From Streptomyces silaceus (GTDB lineage Bacteria; Actinomycetota; Actinomycetes; Streptomycetales; Streptomycetaceae), in the NCBI RefSeq assembly GCF_001419745.1, contig NZ_LIRJ01000019.1, forward strand, positions 196-44,648: a DNA stretch of 44,453 nucleotides, given 5' to 3'. Every line of letters begins with the position of its first letter. Position 1 is the first letter of the stretch. The translations under genes were made by a program, and so were the position numbers. Positions 19,154-27,007 of this stretch are shown here, piece after piece. The notes under the pieces are model-generated. The model saw nothing but the letters and a program-made list of their open reading frames with translations, ran no database searches and had not been told where the DNA came from.

Positions 19154-19540
19154 ATGCTGTTCCGGGTTCTTCCTGGGTCTCCCGTGCCGCTGGGCGAGCA
19201 GATCGCCGCCTGCGTACGGGGAGCGATCGCCGACGGCACGGCGGTTCCGGGCGAGCGGCTGCCGTCCGCCCGCGAGGTCGCCGAGTCGCTCAGCGTCAAC
19301 GTCCATACGGTGCTGCGCGGTTACCAGCGGCTGCGGGACGAGGGGCTCATCGAGCTGCGCCGCGGCCGGGGCGCGGTGATCACCGCCGCGCGGGGCGCCG
19401 CCGACCGGGCCCGTCTCACGGAGGCGGTGCACGGCGTCATCGCGCAGGCCCGCGAACTGGGCTTCACGGACGGGGAGTTCCTGGAACTGGTCCGGAGCGG
19501 TCTGGACGGAGCGCCCGTCACCGCGCCGCCCTCCTCCTGA
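19154..19540 (+). CDS. GntR-family transcriptional regulator, YtrA subfamily
   Basis: A 128-residue protein with the GntR winged helix at the N-terminus: PLGEQIAACVRGAIADG, GERLPSAREVAESLSVNV and HTVLRGYQRLRDEGLIELR. Only a short C-terminal helical tail follows, which is the YtrA layout (too small for a ligand domain). It begins 2 bp after the DUF1648 stop codon. It probably represses its own operon through the inverted repeat at 18156-18184. Confidence 0.92.
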   Translation: MLFRVLPGSPVPLGEQIAACVRGAIADGTAVPGERLPSAREVAESLSVNVHTVLRGYQRLRDEGLIELRRGRGAVITAARGAADRARLTEAVHGVIAQARELGFTDGEFLELVRSGLDGAPVTAPPSS

Positions 19541-19566
19541 GGGTGACGCGGTGCGCCGCCGGCGGA

Positions 19567-19986
19567 TCAGGCGGTGGCGAGGGAGATCTCGGTGGACTTG
19601 ATCAGCGCCACGACGGAGGAGCCGGTCGTCAGGCCGAGGTCGGCGACGGCGTCCTTGGTGATGGCGGCGGTCAGCTCGCCGCCCTCGACGGACACCTTGA
19701 CCGAGGCCATGGCGCCACCGGTGGCGATGTCGGCGACCGTGCCGGGCAGCTGGTTGCGGATGGACAGGCCCTGGACCGGGCCGGTCGCCAGCGAGACCTC
19801 GGTGGACTTCACGAGGGCCGTCACCTCGGCCCCCTCGGCCAGGCCGAGTTCCTTGACGGCTTCGAGGGTGATCGCCGCGGTGATGTCCTGACCGCCCGCG
19901 AGGCGCGTCCTGACGGTGGCCATGACCTCGCCCGGGGTGACGGACAGGACGGTACCGGCGATCTGGTTGCGGATGCTCAGACTCAT
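19567..19986 (-). CDS. Tandem TOBE (Mop) domain molybdate-binding protein
   Basis: A 139-residue protein made of two TOBE/Mop domains of about 65 residues each. They begin SLSIRNQIAGTVLSV and GLSIRNQLPGTVADI and end SSVVALIKSTEISLATA-like. Mop domains assemble into rings that bind molybdate or tungstate in the cytoplasm. The ATG at 19986 has GAGG 9 bp upstream. No modABC transporter or molybdoenzyme is in the window, so storage or sensing is only an inference. It converges with the GntR operon. Confidence 0.9.
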   Translation of the reverse strand: MSLSIRNQIAGTVLSVTPGEVMATVRTRLAGGQDITAAITLEAVKELGLAEGAEVTALVKSTEVSLATGPVQGLSIRNQLPGTVADIATGGAMASVKVSVEGGELTAAITKDAVADLGLTTGSSVVALIKSTEISLATA

Positions 19987-20354
19987 GAAGAAGTGCCTCA
20001 CGGAAGAGGGGGACGGTCTGTCGGGTGGTGGGCCCGCAGGGGTACGCCGAACACGCTAATGCCGCGAAACGGACGCGCCGCGCAGGCCATGGCATCCGCG
20101 AGTCCGTCGGCCCCGTCCGCCTGGCAGATCGGACGACACCATGGACATGACCTGCACCGGAGCCGCTCCGCCCCCTTCGGGCGACGGTGCGTCAGGGGCA
20201 CCGGAGGCCCCTGCCGTTCACGTCAACCACCGAAGCGGACGAGCCACGTGCGTACTCCGGCCCCGTAACGGGCTTGACCCCGTGAACGGCGGCGGTGATC
20301 GTGGGTCAGCGCCGGAGCGCGCACCGGCGTACGTCCCAGGAAGGAAGTCCCACC
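19987..20354. other. Intergenic region between TOBE gene and hydrolase gene
   Basis: About 370 bp with no convincing gene on either strand. It should hold the divergent promoters of the TOBE gene (minus) and the dienelactone hydrolase (plus). AGGAAGGA at 20338-20345 is the ribosome binding site of the hydrolase. Confidence 0.5.
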
Positions 20355-21104
20355 ATTCCCACCAAGGCACTGCACATACCCACCCCGGACGGCCGGGCCG
20401 ACGCCTTCGCTGCCTTCCCCGACGACGGCGGGCGCCACCCGGGCGTCCTGATGTACATGGACGCCTTCGGCGTACGCCCCGTGCTGCGGGAGATGGCCCG
20501 TGAACTGGCCGGGCACGGGTACTACGTACTCCTGCCCAACGTCTACTACCGGCAGGGACCGACGCCGGTGCTCGAACTCCCCGAGCACATCGGGGAGGAC
20601 GCCCGGCCGCAGGTCTTCGCGCAGGTGATGCCCCTGATCGAGGCACACACCTCGGAGCGCGCCCTGAGCGATGCCGACGCCTACCTCCACTTCCTCACCT
20701 CGCAGCCCGAGGTGAGCGACGGACCGGTCGCCGCGATCGGCTACTGCATGGGCGCCGTCCTGGCCATGCGCACCGCCACGGCCCACCCCGATCGAGTGGC
20801 AGCCGTCGCCGGATTCCACCCCGGCCAGCTGGTCACCGACGCACCCGACAGCCCGCACCACTCCGTCCCCCGGCTCACCGCCGAGGTCCACCTCGGCCTC
20901 GCCGAGAACGACATGTCGCCGGAGGTCATGAGCACGTTCAACAAGGCGCTGGACAGCGCGGGCGTCGGCTACACGAACGAGGTGTATCCCGGCACGATCC
21001 ACGGCTTCACCATGGCCGACACCGACGCCTTCGACGCCGAGGCGCTGCGGCGCCACTGGGACCGGCTGCTCCCGCTCCTCGGCCGCACCCTGGACGCCGG
21101 CTGA
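20355..21104 (+). CDS. Dienelactone hydrolase family protein, apparent ATT start
   Basis: A 249-residue alpha/beta hydrolase. The nucleophile motif is GYCMGA (Cys nucleophile, as in dienelactone hydrolase), a candidate acid lies in GLAENDMSPE, and the catalytic His is in TIHGFTM. The substrate is probably a small ester or lactone in the cytosol. There is no ATG near the expected N-terminus. The homologous start as I remember it is MPTK, and here the codon is ATT (IPTK), 9 bp after a strong AGGAAGGA. In-frame GTG codons at 20295 and 20301 would give up to 20 extra residues and have no good ribosome binding site. So either ATT initiates, a GTG upstream is used, or this is a start-codon mutation. 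Confidence 0.85.
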   Translation: MPTKALHIPTPDGRADAFAAFPDDGGRHPGVLMYMDAFGVRPVLREMARELAGHGYYVLLPNVYYRQGPTPVLELPEHIGEDARPQVFAQVMPLIEAHTSERALSDADAYLHFLTSQPEVSDGPVAAIGYCMGAVLAMRTATAHPDRVAAVAGFHPGQLVTDAPDSPHHSVPRLTAEVHLGLAENDMSPEVMSTFNKALDSAGVGYTNEVYPGTIHGFTMADTDAFDAEALRRHWDRLLPLLGRTLDAG

Positions 21105-21242
21105 ACCAGCGGTTCCCCCGCCCGTCCGGCCTCCTCTTCCCCAGCCGCCGCGAACGCCTGACCGGCACGTCAACACAGCGTACGGAAACGGCGAATGAGA
21201 CGTGTACGCAGGGCGTCGCGCGGAGCAATATGGGAGCAACGA

Positions 21243-21283
21243 CGTCGGTACGCCGCCACCGGATCGGTGGCGGCGTACCGACG
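21243..21283. repeat. Perfect 18-bp stem inverted repeat
   Basis: CGTCGGTACGCCGCCACC (21243-21260) is followed by GGATC and then its exact reverse complement (21266-21283). The central G-C can extend the stem to 19 bp with a 3-nt loop. It lies 139 bp after the hydrolase stop codon and 43 bp before the next start codon. It may be a terminator, an mRNA leader hairpin or an operator. Confidence 0.8.
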
Positions 21284-21326
21284 CGGACGACAGGACAGCC
21301 CACGACGGGACCTGGGGGAGCACAAC

Positions 21327-21695
21327 ATGACAGACGTCTCCGATGCGGCCGTGGAACCGCTGGCCGCACCCACGATCGACGAGGCGGTCGGCAGTGCCGT
21401 GGTCGTGTACGACGGCACCCCGCAGCTCGTCATCCGCGTCGAGCCGTACGCGGGGATGAGCGGCGGAGACCAGGTGCAGCTGCGGTGGGACACCGGAGTG
21501 CTGCGCACCTCGCGGATCGAGACCCATGTCGTCGACACCACCGAGGTCGGCCAGACCACCCTCTTCACGATCCCGCACCCCAGGCCCGGCTCCGCGCGGG
21601 TCAGCTATCTCATCAGCCGCGTCACCGGCGAATGGCGGGCCTCGGAGCGGCTGGACATCACCCTGCGGGGGGCCGGCGCGCGCCCGGCCCCCTGA
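21327..21695 (+). CDS. Stand-alone Ig-like beta-sandwich domain protein
   Basis: A 122-residue acidic beta-rich protein. The pattern TIDEAVGSAVVVYDG, RVEPYAGMSGGDQVQLRWD, TLFTIPHPRPGSARVSYLIS and SERLDITLRG resembles the Ig-like modules that occur in long tandem arrays in Pseudomonas surface or hypothetical proteins (PYxGMxxGDxVxLxW pattern). Here a single module stands alone with no signal peptide or membrane segment. The ATG at 21327 has GGGGGAG upstream. Its last 38 bp overlap the convergent antiporter gene. No function is known; the family resemblance is from memory. Confidence 0.75.
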   Translation: MTDVSDAAVEPLAAPTIDEAVGSAVVVYDGTPQLVIRVEPYAGMSGGDQVQLRWDTGVLRTSRIETHVVDTTEVGQTTLFTIPHPRPGSARVSYLISRVTGEWRASERLDITLRGAGARPAP

Positions 21696-22893
21696 GCGGA
21701 CGGCCGCCGCCGGCCTCGTGGAAGCGGCGGGCGACGGGTTCCACCGTGATGCCGTGCAGGACGATGCTGAGCAGCACGGTCGCACACGTCAGCTGGAAGA
21801 CGAAGCCCGCCCCGTCCGGCGGCAGTTGGGTGTACGCGAGGATCGCGAAGACGATCGACGTGACGCCGCGCGAGCCGAGCCAGCCGATCGCGGCGCGCTC
21901 GGACCGTGCGAAGCCGAGGCCGAAGAGCGCCGCGTAGACCGGCACGAACCGCGCGACCGTGAGCGCGAGCAGCGCGTAGACGACGACCTTCAGGGGCAGG
22001 CCGTCCAGCGCGAACTCGTCGGCGGTCAGCTTGCCGAAGGTGAACCACACGGCCAGCCCCATCACATGACTGGCGTCGTGGGCGAGTTCGAGGTTGTTGT
22101 GGCCGACGGCGTGCGCGGTGTGGGCGTACCACAGACCGGCGACGAAGGCCGCGACGAAGCCGTTGCCGTCGATCAGCACGGCCGCCGCGTACGTCAGGAA
22201 CGGCAGGGTGAGCGTCGCCAGGCGCAGCTCGCCCGGCTTCGCCCAGCCGGCGTCCAGGGCGCGCCGCACCAGCCAGGACGCCGCTCCTCCGACGGCCGTC
22301 CCGACGAGCACGGCGAACACCGCGCCCTTCAGAGCACTCAGGACCAGATCGGTGAAGGAGTCGCCCTCGGCGGAGACGATGTTGGCCACGCAGAACACGA
22401 ACAGCGGTGAGATGAGACCGTCGTTGAAGCCGCCCTCGATGTTCAGGGCCGCCCGCACCCGCAGCGGCACCCGCTCGTCGCGCAGGAACGTCGCCACCGG
22501 GGCGAGGTCCATCGGCATCACCACGAGCGCGGCCACCGCGAGCAGCCACCAGCTCGTACCGGGGAACAGCACCGCGCCCGCCAGCGTCGCGAGGCCCACC
22601 GAGGCCGGCAGGGCCAGACCCAGGAGGCGTCCCTCGCCCACCGACCTGTCCAGGCGCTCGTAGTTCCTGGCCTCGGTCGCGTCCGTGAACAGCATGACGG
22701 CGAGGACGAGTTCCACGCCCCGCTGGAAGGCATGGGTCTCCAGGTCCAGGGGGACGGCGGGCTGCTGCCCGCGGGTCAGCACGATCCCGGCGACGGCGAA
22801 CGCGATCGGCGCGGTGATGCTCCACCGCGCCAGCCGGTCCGACACCAGGGTCCACACGAACAGCAGGGACACGAGGACGAGAAGAGCGAACAC
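21658..22893 (-). CDS. CPA1-type cation:proton antiporter (NhaP-like)
   Basis: A 411-residue membrane protein with about 12 hydrophobic helices. The family signature is visible: MDLAPVATFLRDERVPLRV and LNIEGGFNDGLISPL (FND, the CPA1 Asn-Asp pair). ERAAIGWLGSRGVTSIVFAI is the conserved Arg-containing helix. It exchanges Na+ or K+ for H+ across the membrane. The start is GTG at 22893 without a clear ribosome binding site. Its 3' end overlaps the convergent Ig-like gene by 38 bp. In the family, the residue before the proline of the first motif is often T-D-P; here it is M-D-L-A-P. Confidence 0.9.
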   Translation of the reverse strand: MFALLVLVSLLFVWTLVSDRLARWSITAPIAFAVAGIVLTRGQQPAVPLDLETHAFQRGVELVLAVMLFTDATEARNYERLDRSVGEGRLLGLALPASVGLATLAGAVLFPGTSWWLLAVAALVVMPMDLAPVATFLRDERVPLRVRAALNIEGGFNDGLISPLFVFCVANIVSAEGDSFTDLVLSALKGAVFAVLVGTAVGGAASWLVRRALDAGWAKPGELRLATLTLPFLTYAAAVLIDGNGFVAAFVAGLWYAHTAHAVGHNNLELAHDASHVMGLAVWFTFGKLTADEFALDGLPLKVVVYALLALTVARFVPVYAALFGLGFARSERAAIGWLGSRGVTSIVFAILAYTQLPPDGAGFVFQLTCATVLLSIVLHGITVEPVARRFHEAGGGRPLRGPGARRPPAG

Positions 22894-23114
22894 AGGGACT
22901 CACAGGCAGGCGCGGGAAGATCGTCACGAGTACTCCGCCGGATGCTAGCCCGCGGGCCACCGCCCCCGGCGGCGCTGCCCGAGCCACGCCCGGCGGTCAC
23001 CCGGAAGGCCCTCGTGATCGCATCCCGATGCCATTCGACCACCGGCGCCGAGGGATTCTGATCATTTGCGGCCTTCGGCCTCGGCACCCGCCTCGGTGGC
23101 ATCACCATGAGCAC

Positions 23115-24131
23115 ATGACCGACGACTGGAAGCGGCACCTGGCCCGGCTCCACGCAGGTCTGGTGGACCGGGACGACCCCGCCGAGCTGGTGACCGAGTC
23201 CGACGCGGTGGACGCCTCGGTGCGCTATCCCCATCTGGCGCTGCGCGGACCGGTGTTCGGACTCGCGGTACGCGATCCGGCGGACGAGGCGCCGTGGCGG
23301 GTCCTGAAACCGGTGGTGGACGGCATGCCCCAGCAGGTCCGCGACGAGCTGAACTCCCATCTGTGGTTCCGGGCCAAGGACGAGACGGACGACCCCGCCG
23401 AGCGGCGGCAGCTCCTCGCGGCGGTCGCCGTGCTCGAACGCGAGCCGGTCGACGAGCTGGAGGTGCTGGGCGCCCGCTACCGCGTGGTGCGCGGGGACGA
23501 GTTCGCGCGGATCGGCGAGGACGGCCTGGAGCCGCCCCGGCCCACCGACCGGGACGCGGCCGACCGCTCCTGGACCGAGCCCCGCCGTGCCCCCGCGTCC
23601 TGCGACGCCGACTGCGTCCTGCGTGCCGAGGCGCCGACGGCCGGCCCGATGACCGGTGCCCTGCTGGCGGCGCTGCGGGGATTCGCGTACAGCGGAGCCC
23701 GCTTCCCCGACGCCGTGCGCACCGACTCCGAGCGGGCCGTGACCACCCACCCCGACGTCACCCTGCTGCCCGTCGGCTTCGGCGTGGCCGAGCGCGACGA
23801 GGAGGGCTGGCAGCCGCTCAGCGCGCTCAGGCCCACGCCGCACGAGGCCCGGCGGGTGCTGTACGGCGCGATGACGCAGACCTGGCCGCTGCTCTACGAG
23901 TTCAACGAAGCCCAGAAGGCCGCGTACGCGCGCGCCGCCGACCGCTTCCGGGCCGCGGGGCGCGCCAACGAAGTACGCGTGGGCAAGCGCCTGTTCCGTA
24001 TCTGCCGCATCCAGCGCCTGGTCCGGCTCGGCCCCGACGGCCCCGAGCCGCCCCGCCCCAGCGACCGGGACACGTACGGCCCGACGAAGATGCATCCGAC
24101 CATGGACGAGGACGGCACCATCCACCAGTGA
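23115..24131 (+). CDS. DUF5954 family protein
   Basis: A 338-residue soluble protein, acidic and Arg-rich, with two copies of the tail motif EPPRPTDRD (near residue 145) and EPPRPSDRDTYGP (near the C-terminus). This suggests an internal duplication: each half ends in a VGxRxYRVVR/VGKRLFRICR segment followed by a GPDG-EPPRPSD segment. The pattern matches DUF5954, an actinomycete family of unknown function. ATG at 23115 was chosen; an ATG 8 bp upstream is out of frame. The ribosome binding site is weak. No signal peptide or membrane helix. Confidence 0.8.
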   Translation: MTDDWKRHLARLHAGLVDRDDPAELVTESDAVDASVRYPHLALRGPVFGLAVRDPADEAPWRVLKPVVDGMPQQVRDELNSHLWFRAKDETDDPAERRQLLAAVAVLEREPVDELEVLGARYRVVRGDEFARIGEDGLEPPRPTDRDAADRSWTEPRRAPASCDADCVLRAEAPTAGPMTGALLAALRGFAYSGARFPDAVRTDSERAVTTHPDVTLLPVGFGVAERDEEGWQPLSALRPTPHEARRVLYGAMTQTWPLLYEFNEAQKAAYARAADRFRAAGRANEVRVGKRLFRICRIQRLVRLGPDGPEPPRPSDRDTYGPTKMHPTMDEDGTIHQ

Positions 24132-24148
24132 GCCCGGCCCGCCGGGCT
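24131..24148. terminator. Short bidirectional hairpin between convergent genes
   Basis: AGCCCGG pairs with CCGGGCT (7 bp, 4-nt loop) directly after the DUF5954 stop codon, 15 bp before the stop of the convergent lyase-like gene. Confidence 0.5.
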
Positions 24149-24162
24149 CCGCGTGGGGCGAC

Positions 24163-25008
24163 TCAGACGAGCTGGTAGGCGCGGAGCCCGGTGAGCAGCA
24201 GATGGCAGTCCTTGAGCGAGCCCGAAGTGTCGCCCAGGGAGCGGTAGATGCCCCACTTGGGCCGGACCCGGTCCGCGAGGAAGGTGTCGACCCCGGACGC
24301 GGTCTTGTCGATCACCGTGCTGCCACCGCTCTTGAGGATCCAGCGCACGGAGCCCGACGACCCGTCGCCGATCTTGATCTGGAAGTCGACGTCGGTCCAC
24401 TTGTCGTGCAGCGGGGAGAGCGCGGTGCGCCCCACGAGCGTGTCCGACGTGAACACCTTCAGCTCGATGGTCTGCACCCCGTCCACGCGCCGCAGCGACT
24501 GCACCACGATCGGCGAAGTGCCCTGGCCCGGCTGCTTCATCTGCATGATGTGCGTGAACGTGCTGGTCGCCCGCAGCGAGTCCGGGATGTACATCGAGTA
24601 CGTCAGCCGCCAGGTCTGGCCCGGCAGCCAGCGCAGGAAGGAGTCCCCGTCACGGCATCCCGTCACCTCCTGGCGCTGCCGGTCGCCCGCGGTGTCGCGG
24701 TCGACGGTGTGCATGGTGAAGCGCCAGTTGTCGCCCTCGGTGCGGATGTGCGGCTTCGCCGCGGGGTGCGAGTTCGCGCGGTCGTCCTCGACGGTCTCCC
24801 AGGCCCGCATGCCGTCGTCGCGGGCGCTCGGCGACCAGCGCAACCGCCACTCGGCGGCGGGCGCCGCGAGCGCGCCGGGGGCGGCGCCGCCCGACAGGGC
24901 CGAGGCGGTGCCGGGCAGCGCGAGGGCCGCCGCGCCACCGAGCGCGGCTCCCAGAAGTCCCCTTCGGGACGCGCCCCTTCGCTGCGTGCCGTCCTGGAAT
25001 CCGCTCAT
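24163..25008 (-). CDS. Tat-exported polysaccharide lyase-like protein (heparin lyase I-type jelly roll)
   Basis: A 281-residue secreted protein. The N-terminus has a twin-arginine signal (ASRRGLLGAALGGAAALALP) with an alanine-rich cleavage region near residue 40-50. The mature part is a beta-jelly-roll with the spacing of heparin lyase I-like proteins: WETVEDDRANSHPAAKP, SFLRWLPGQTWRLTYSMYIP, TSTFTHIMQMKQPGQGTSP, PLHDKWTDVDFQIKIGD and a closing RPKWGIYRS. Such proteins bind or cleave acidic polysaccharides outside the cell. The ATG at 25008 has AGGTGG upstream; an in-frame ATG at 25035 lacks one. Enzymatic activity is not proven by visible catalytic residues. Confidence 0.75.
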   Translation of the reverse strand: MSGFQDGTQRRGASRRGLLGAALGGAAALALPGTASALSGGAAPGALAAPAAEWRLRWSPSARDDGMRAWETVEDDRANSHPAAKPHIRTEGDNWRFTMHTVDRDTAGDRQRQEVTGCRDGDSFLRWLPGQTWRLTYSMYIPDSLRATSTFTHIMQMKQPGQGTSPIVVQSLRRVDGVQTIELKVFTSDTLVGRTALSPLHDKWTDVDFQIKIGDGSSGSVRWILKSGGSTVIDKTASGVDTFLADRVRPKWGIYRSLGDTSGSLKDCHLLLTGLRAYQLV

Positions 25009-25233
25009 CCTTCGCCACCTCTCGTCCATGTACATGAATGTTGTTCGCGAGTGTGTGACAGAGTTCCGTCATGACGGAGCATCGTCAATAGGGCGCGTGC
25101 GGAGGCCGGATCACTATCGCGTCAATCCTGTGGCAGGGAAGCGGCGGTGGCGCGCGAGGTGGCCGAGGCGGCGCCGTCCGTGCGGGACACTTCAGGATCA
25201 ATCCCCGAACCGCCCCACCACCCAGGAGGTCCG

Positions 25234-26037
25234 ATGACCGCTCGCACGGAGTCGATCGAATCGATGGAGCAACTGGCCGCGGGCTGGCGCACCCTGGTGC
25301 TCGACCGCGACGCCGACGCGGACGTACGGGACCTGCCGGGCATCGCCGTACGCTGGGCCGACTGCCGGTTCGCCTTCTGGAACTGCCTCACCCTGACCGA
25401 GGCCGACACGGGTCCGGAGCTCCTGGAGGAGCGGCTGCGTCAGGCAGCCGACCTCATGCGCGCGAAGGAACACCCCGGATTCCTCTGGCTCTTCGAGGAT
25501 CTCCTCGCCGACGAGGCGCGGGACGGACTGGCGGCGGCGGCCGACACGGCGGGCCTCGCGTACGCCTTCCCCGGCACCGGCATGGCCGGGGACTTCCTGC
25601 CCATCCCCGATCCGGTCCACCCCGACCTCTCGTTCGAGCGGGTGACCACCGACGAACAGCTGCGCGCGTACGCGGATCTGAACTCGCGCGCCTACGGATT
25701 CCCGCTGGAGGACGGCCGCGACGGGCTCCTCGGGTCGCCCCTGTGGAAGCAAGAGGTGCACGCGTACCTCGGCGTGCGGGACGGCGTCCCGGTGACCTGC
25801 GCCGCCACCGTAGAGACGGACGGCCGCCTCTTCGTCGTGCTCGTCGCCACGGACCCCGAGTGGGAGCGCAGGGGCTACGGCGAGGCGGTGACCCGCAAGG
25901 CCCTGCACGAGAGCGCCCGCGCGACGGGCCTGACCCGCGCCACCCTGCACGCGACCGCGGCGGGCGCGCCGGTGTACCCCCGGATCGGCTTCAAGCCAAA
26001 CTCGCCGGTGCACTTCTACGCGCTGAAGAGCGACTGA
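25234..26037 (+). CDS. GNAT family N-acetyltransferase
   Basis: A 267-residue protein. The N-terminal 120 residues are of unknown type. The C-terminal half is a GNAT domain, with the acetyl-CoA loop in VATDPEWERRGYGEAVTRKA (R-x-x-G-x-G/A pattern) and the late strand VYPRIGFKPNSPVHFYALK. A perfect AGGAGG (25226-25231 region) precedes the ATG. The substrate is unknown. Confidence 0.9.
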   Translation: MTARTESIESMEQLAAGWRTLVLDRDADADVRDLPGIAVRWADCRFAFWNCLTLTEADTGPELLEERLRQAADLMRAKEHPGFLWLFEDLLADEARDGLAAAADTAGLAYAFPGTGMAGDFLPIPDPVHPDLSFERVTTDEQLRAYADLNSRAYGFPLEDGRDGLLGSPLWKQEVHAYLGVRDGVPVTCAATVETDGRLFVVLVATDPEWERRGYGEAVTRKALHESARATGLTRATLHATAAGAPVYPRIGFKPNSPVHFYALKSD

Positions 26038-26121
26038 CGCATCACGCGCGCGTCGCCCGCGCGGAGTCGATCAAGCATGTGACCGGCCGGGCACGCGGTG
26101 GACCGAGCATCTGGAGGACGC

Positions 26122-26484
26122 ATGACGAGTACGGAACCCCTGAGACAGGTGACGGCGCGGTCGTCCCACGAGATCCCCGCACGCACGCCGCTCCGCCTCG
26201 CCTCCGGCGACCGCGTCGAGGCCGGTGAACGCAGCCCGGACTGGCCGGAGTTCGTCTTCGTGACCGCCGCGCACGGCACGGGCTGGGTCCCGGCCCGGCA
26301 CCTCTCGGGCCCGTCCGGATCGGTGCGCGTGGAAACCCCGTACGACACGACGGAACTGCCCACGGCCGCGGGGGACACCCTGGAGGTCGTCGCCGAGGAC
26401 CTCGCCGGCGGCTGGCTGTGGTGCCGCAATGCCGACGGGAGGGAAGGGTGGGTGCCGGTCAGCAGTCTGACGACCGAAGGGTGA
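26122..26484 (+). CDS. Small protein with two SH3-like segments
   Basis: A 120-residue soluble protein with two bacterial SH3-like modules, ending GTGWVPARHLS (about residue 60) and EGWVPVSSL (C-terminus). Each is preceded by the usual acidic turn. GGAGGA lies 4-9 bp upstream of the ATG. There is no signal peptide, so it is probably cytoplasmic. Its role is unknown. Confidence 0.8.
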   Translation: MTSTEPLRQVTARSSHEIPARTPLRLASGDRVEAGERSPDWPEFVFVTAAHGTGWVPARHLSGPSGSVRVETPYDTTELPTAAGDTLEVVAEDLAGGWLWCRNADGREGWVPVSSLTTEG

Positions 26485-26599
26485 CCGACGCATGAGCGGC
26501 CGGTGGCCGGTGCGCGACCGGACGCGGCGGCTCGCCGCGCGTGCGCCGGGCGCGCGCCTGCCGTGCACCCGGCACCCTCTTGGCCATGAACGCGACACA

Positions 26600-26712
26600 C
26601 GGTAACGTCGTGCTGTTGTCGACGACGGTCGACGGAAGCCGGTGGGAATCCGGCGCGGTCGCGCCACTGTGTGCGAGAGCCTCCGGGCCTCGTGAGCCAG
26701 ACCCGTGACGGT
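26600..26712 (+). promoter_or_regulatory. Cobalamin riboswitch controlling cbtB-cbtA
   Basis: The leader contains the conserved cobalamin aptamer core: GGAAGCCGGTGGGAATCCGG, then the B12-box GCGCCACTGTGTGCG (26661-26675), then GAGCCAGACCC (26694-26704). It lies about 50 bp before the cbtB start. CCTCCGGG inside the aptamer region (26680-26687) is complementary to CCCGGAGG (26746-26753) just ahead of the start codon. Sequestration of the ribosome binding site on B12 binding is therefore plausible. High cobalamin should switch off cobalt uptake. Confidence 0.93.
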
Positions 26713-26763
26713 CGTCCTGTGCACCACCGAGACGGGACGCGAATTCCCGGAGGAGGCTCCGCC

Positions 26764-26985
26764 ATGGCCCAGCACGTCGCCCCGCCGACCGCCACCACCC
26801 CTGTCGTACCGGCCAAGCTGCCGCTGAAGGTGATCGCCCCCTGGGCGGCCTTCTTCGGCATCCTGATGCTGGTCCTGCTGTACTTCGTCGGCGCCGAGCA
26901 GGGCGCCGTCTCCGTGTTCAGCGGCGCGGAGGTCCATGAGTGGGTGCACGACGCCCGCCATCTGCTCGGCTTCCCCTGCCACTGA
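26764..26985 (+). CDS. cbtB: Predicted cobalt transporter subunit CbtB
   Basis: A 73-residue protein with a single membrane helix (IAPWAAFFGILMLVLLYFVG) and a C-terminal His-rich metal-binding tail, VHEWVHDARHLLGFPCH. This is exactly the CbtB layout. Translation starts at ATG 26764 behind GGAGGAGG. It sits directly under the cobalamin riboswitch and 22 bp before cbtA. Confidence 0.93.
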   Translation: MAQHVAPPTATTPVVPAKLPLKVIAPWAAFFGILMLVLLYFVGAEQGAVSVFSGAEVHEWVHDARHLLGFPCH

Positions 26986-27007
26986 GCCGGCGGAACGTCG
27001 CGCGCTC

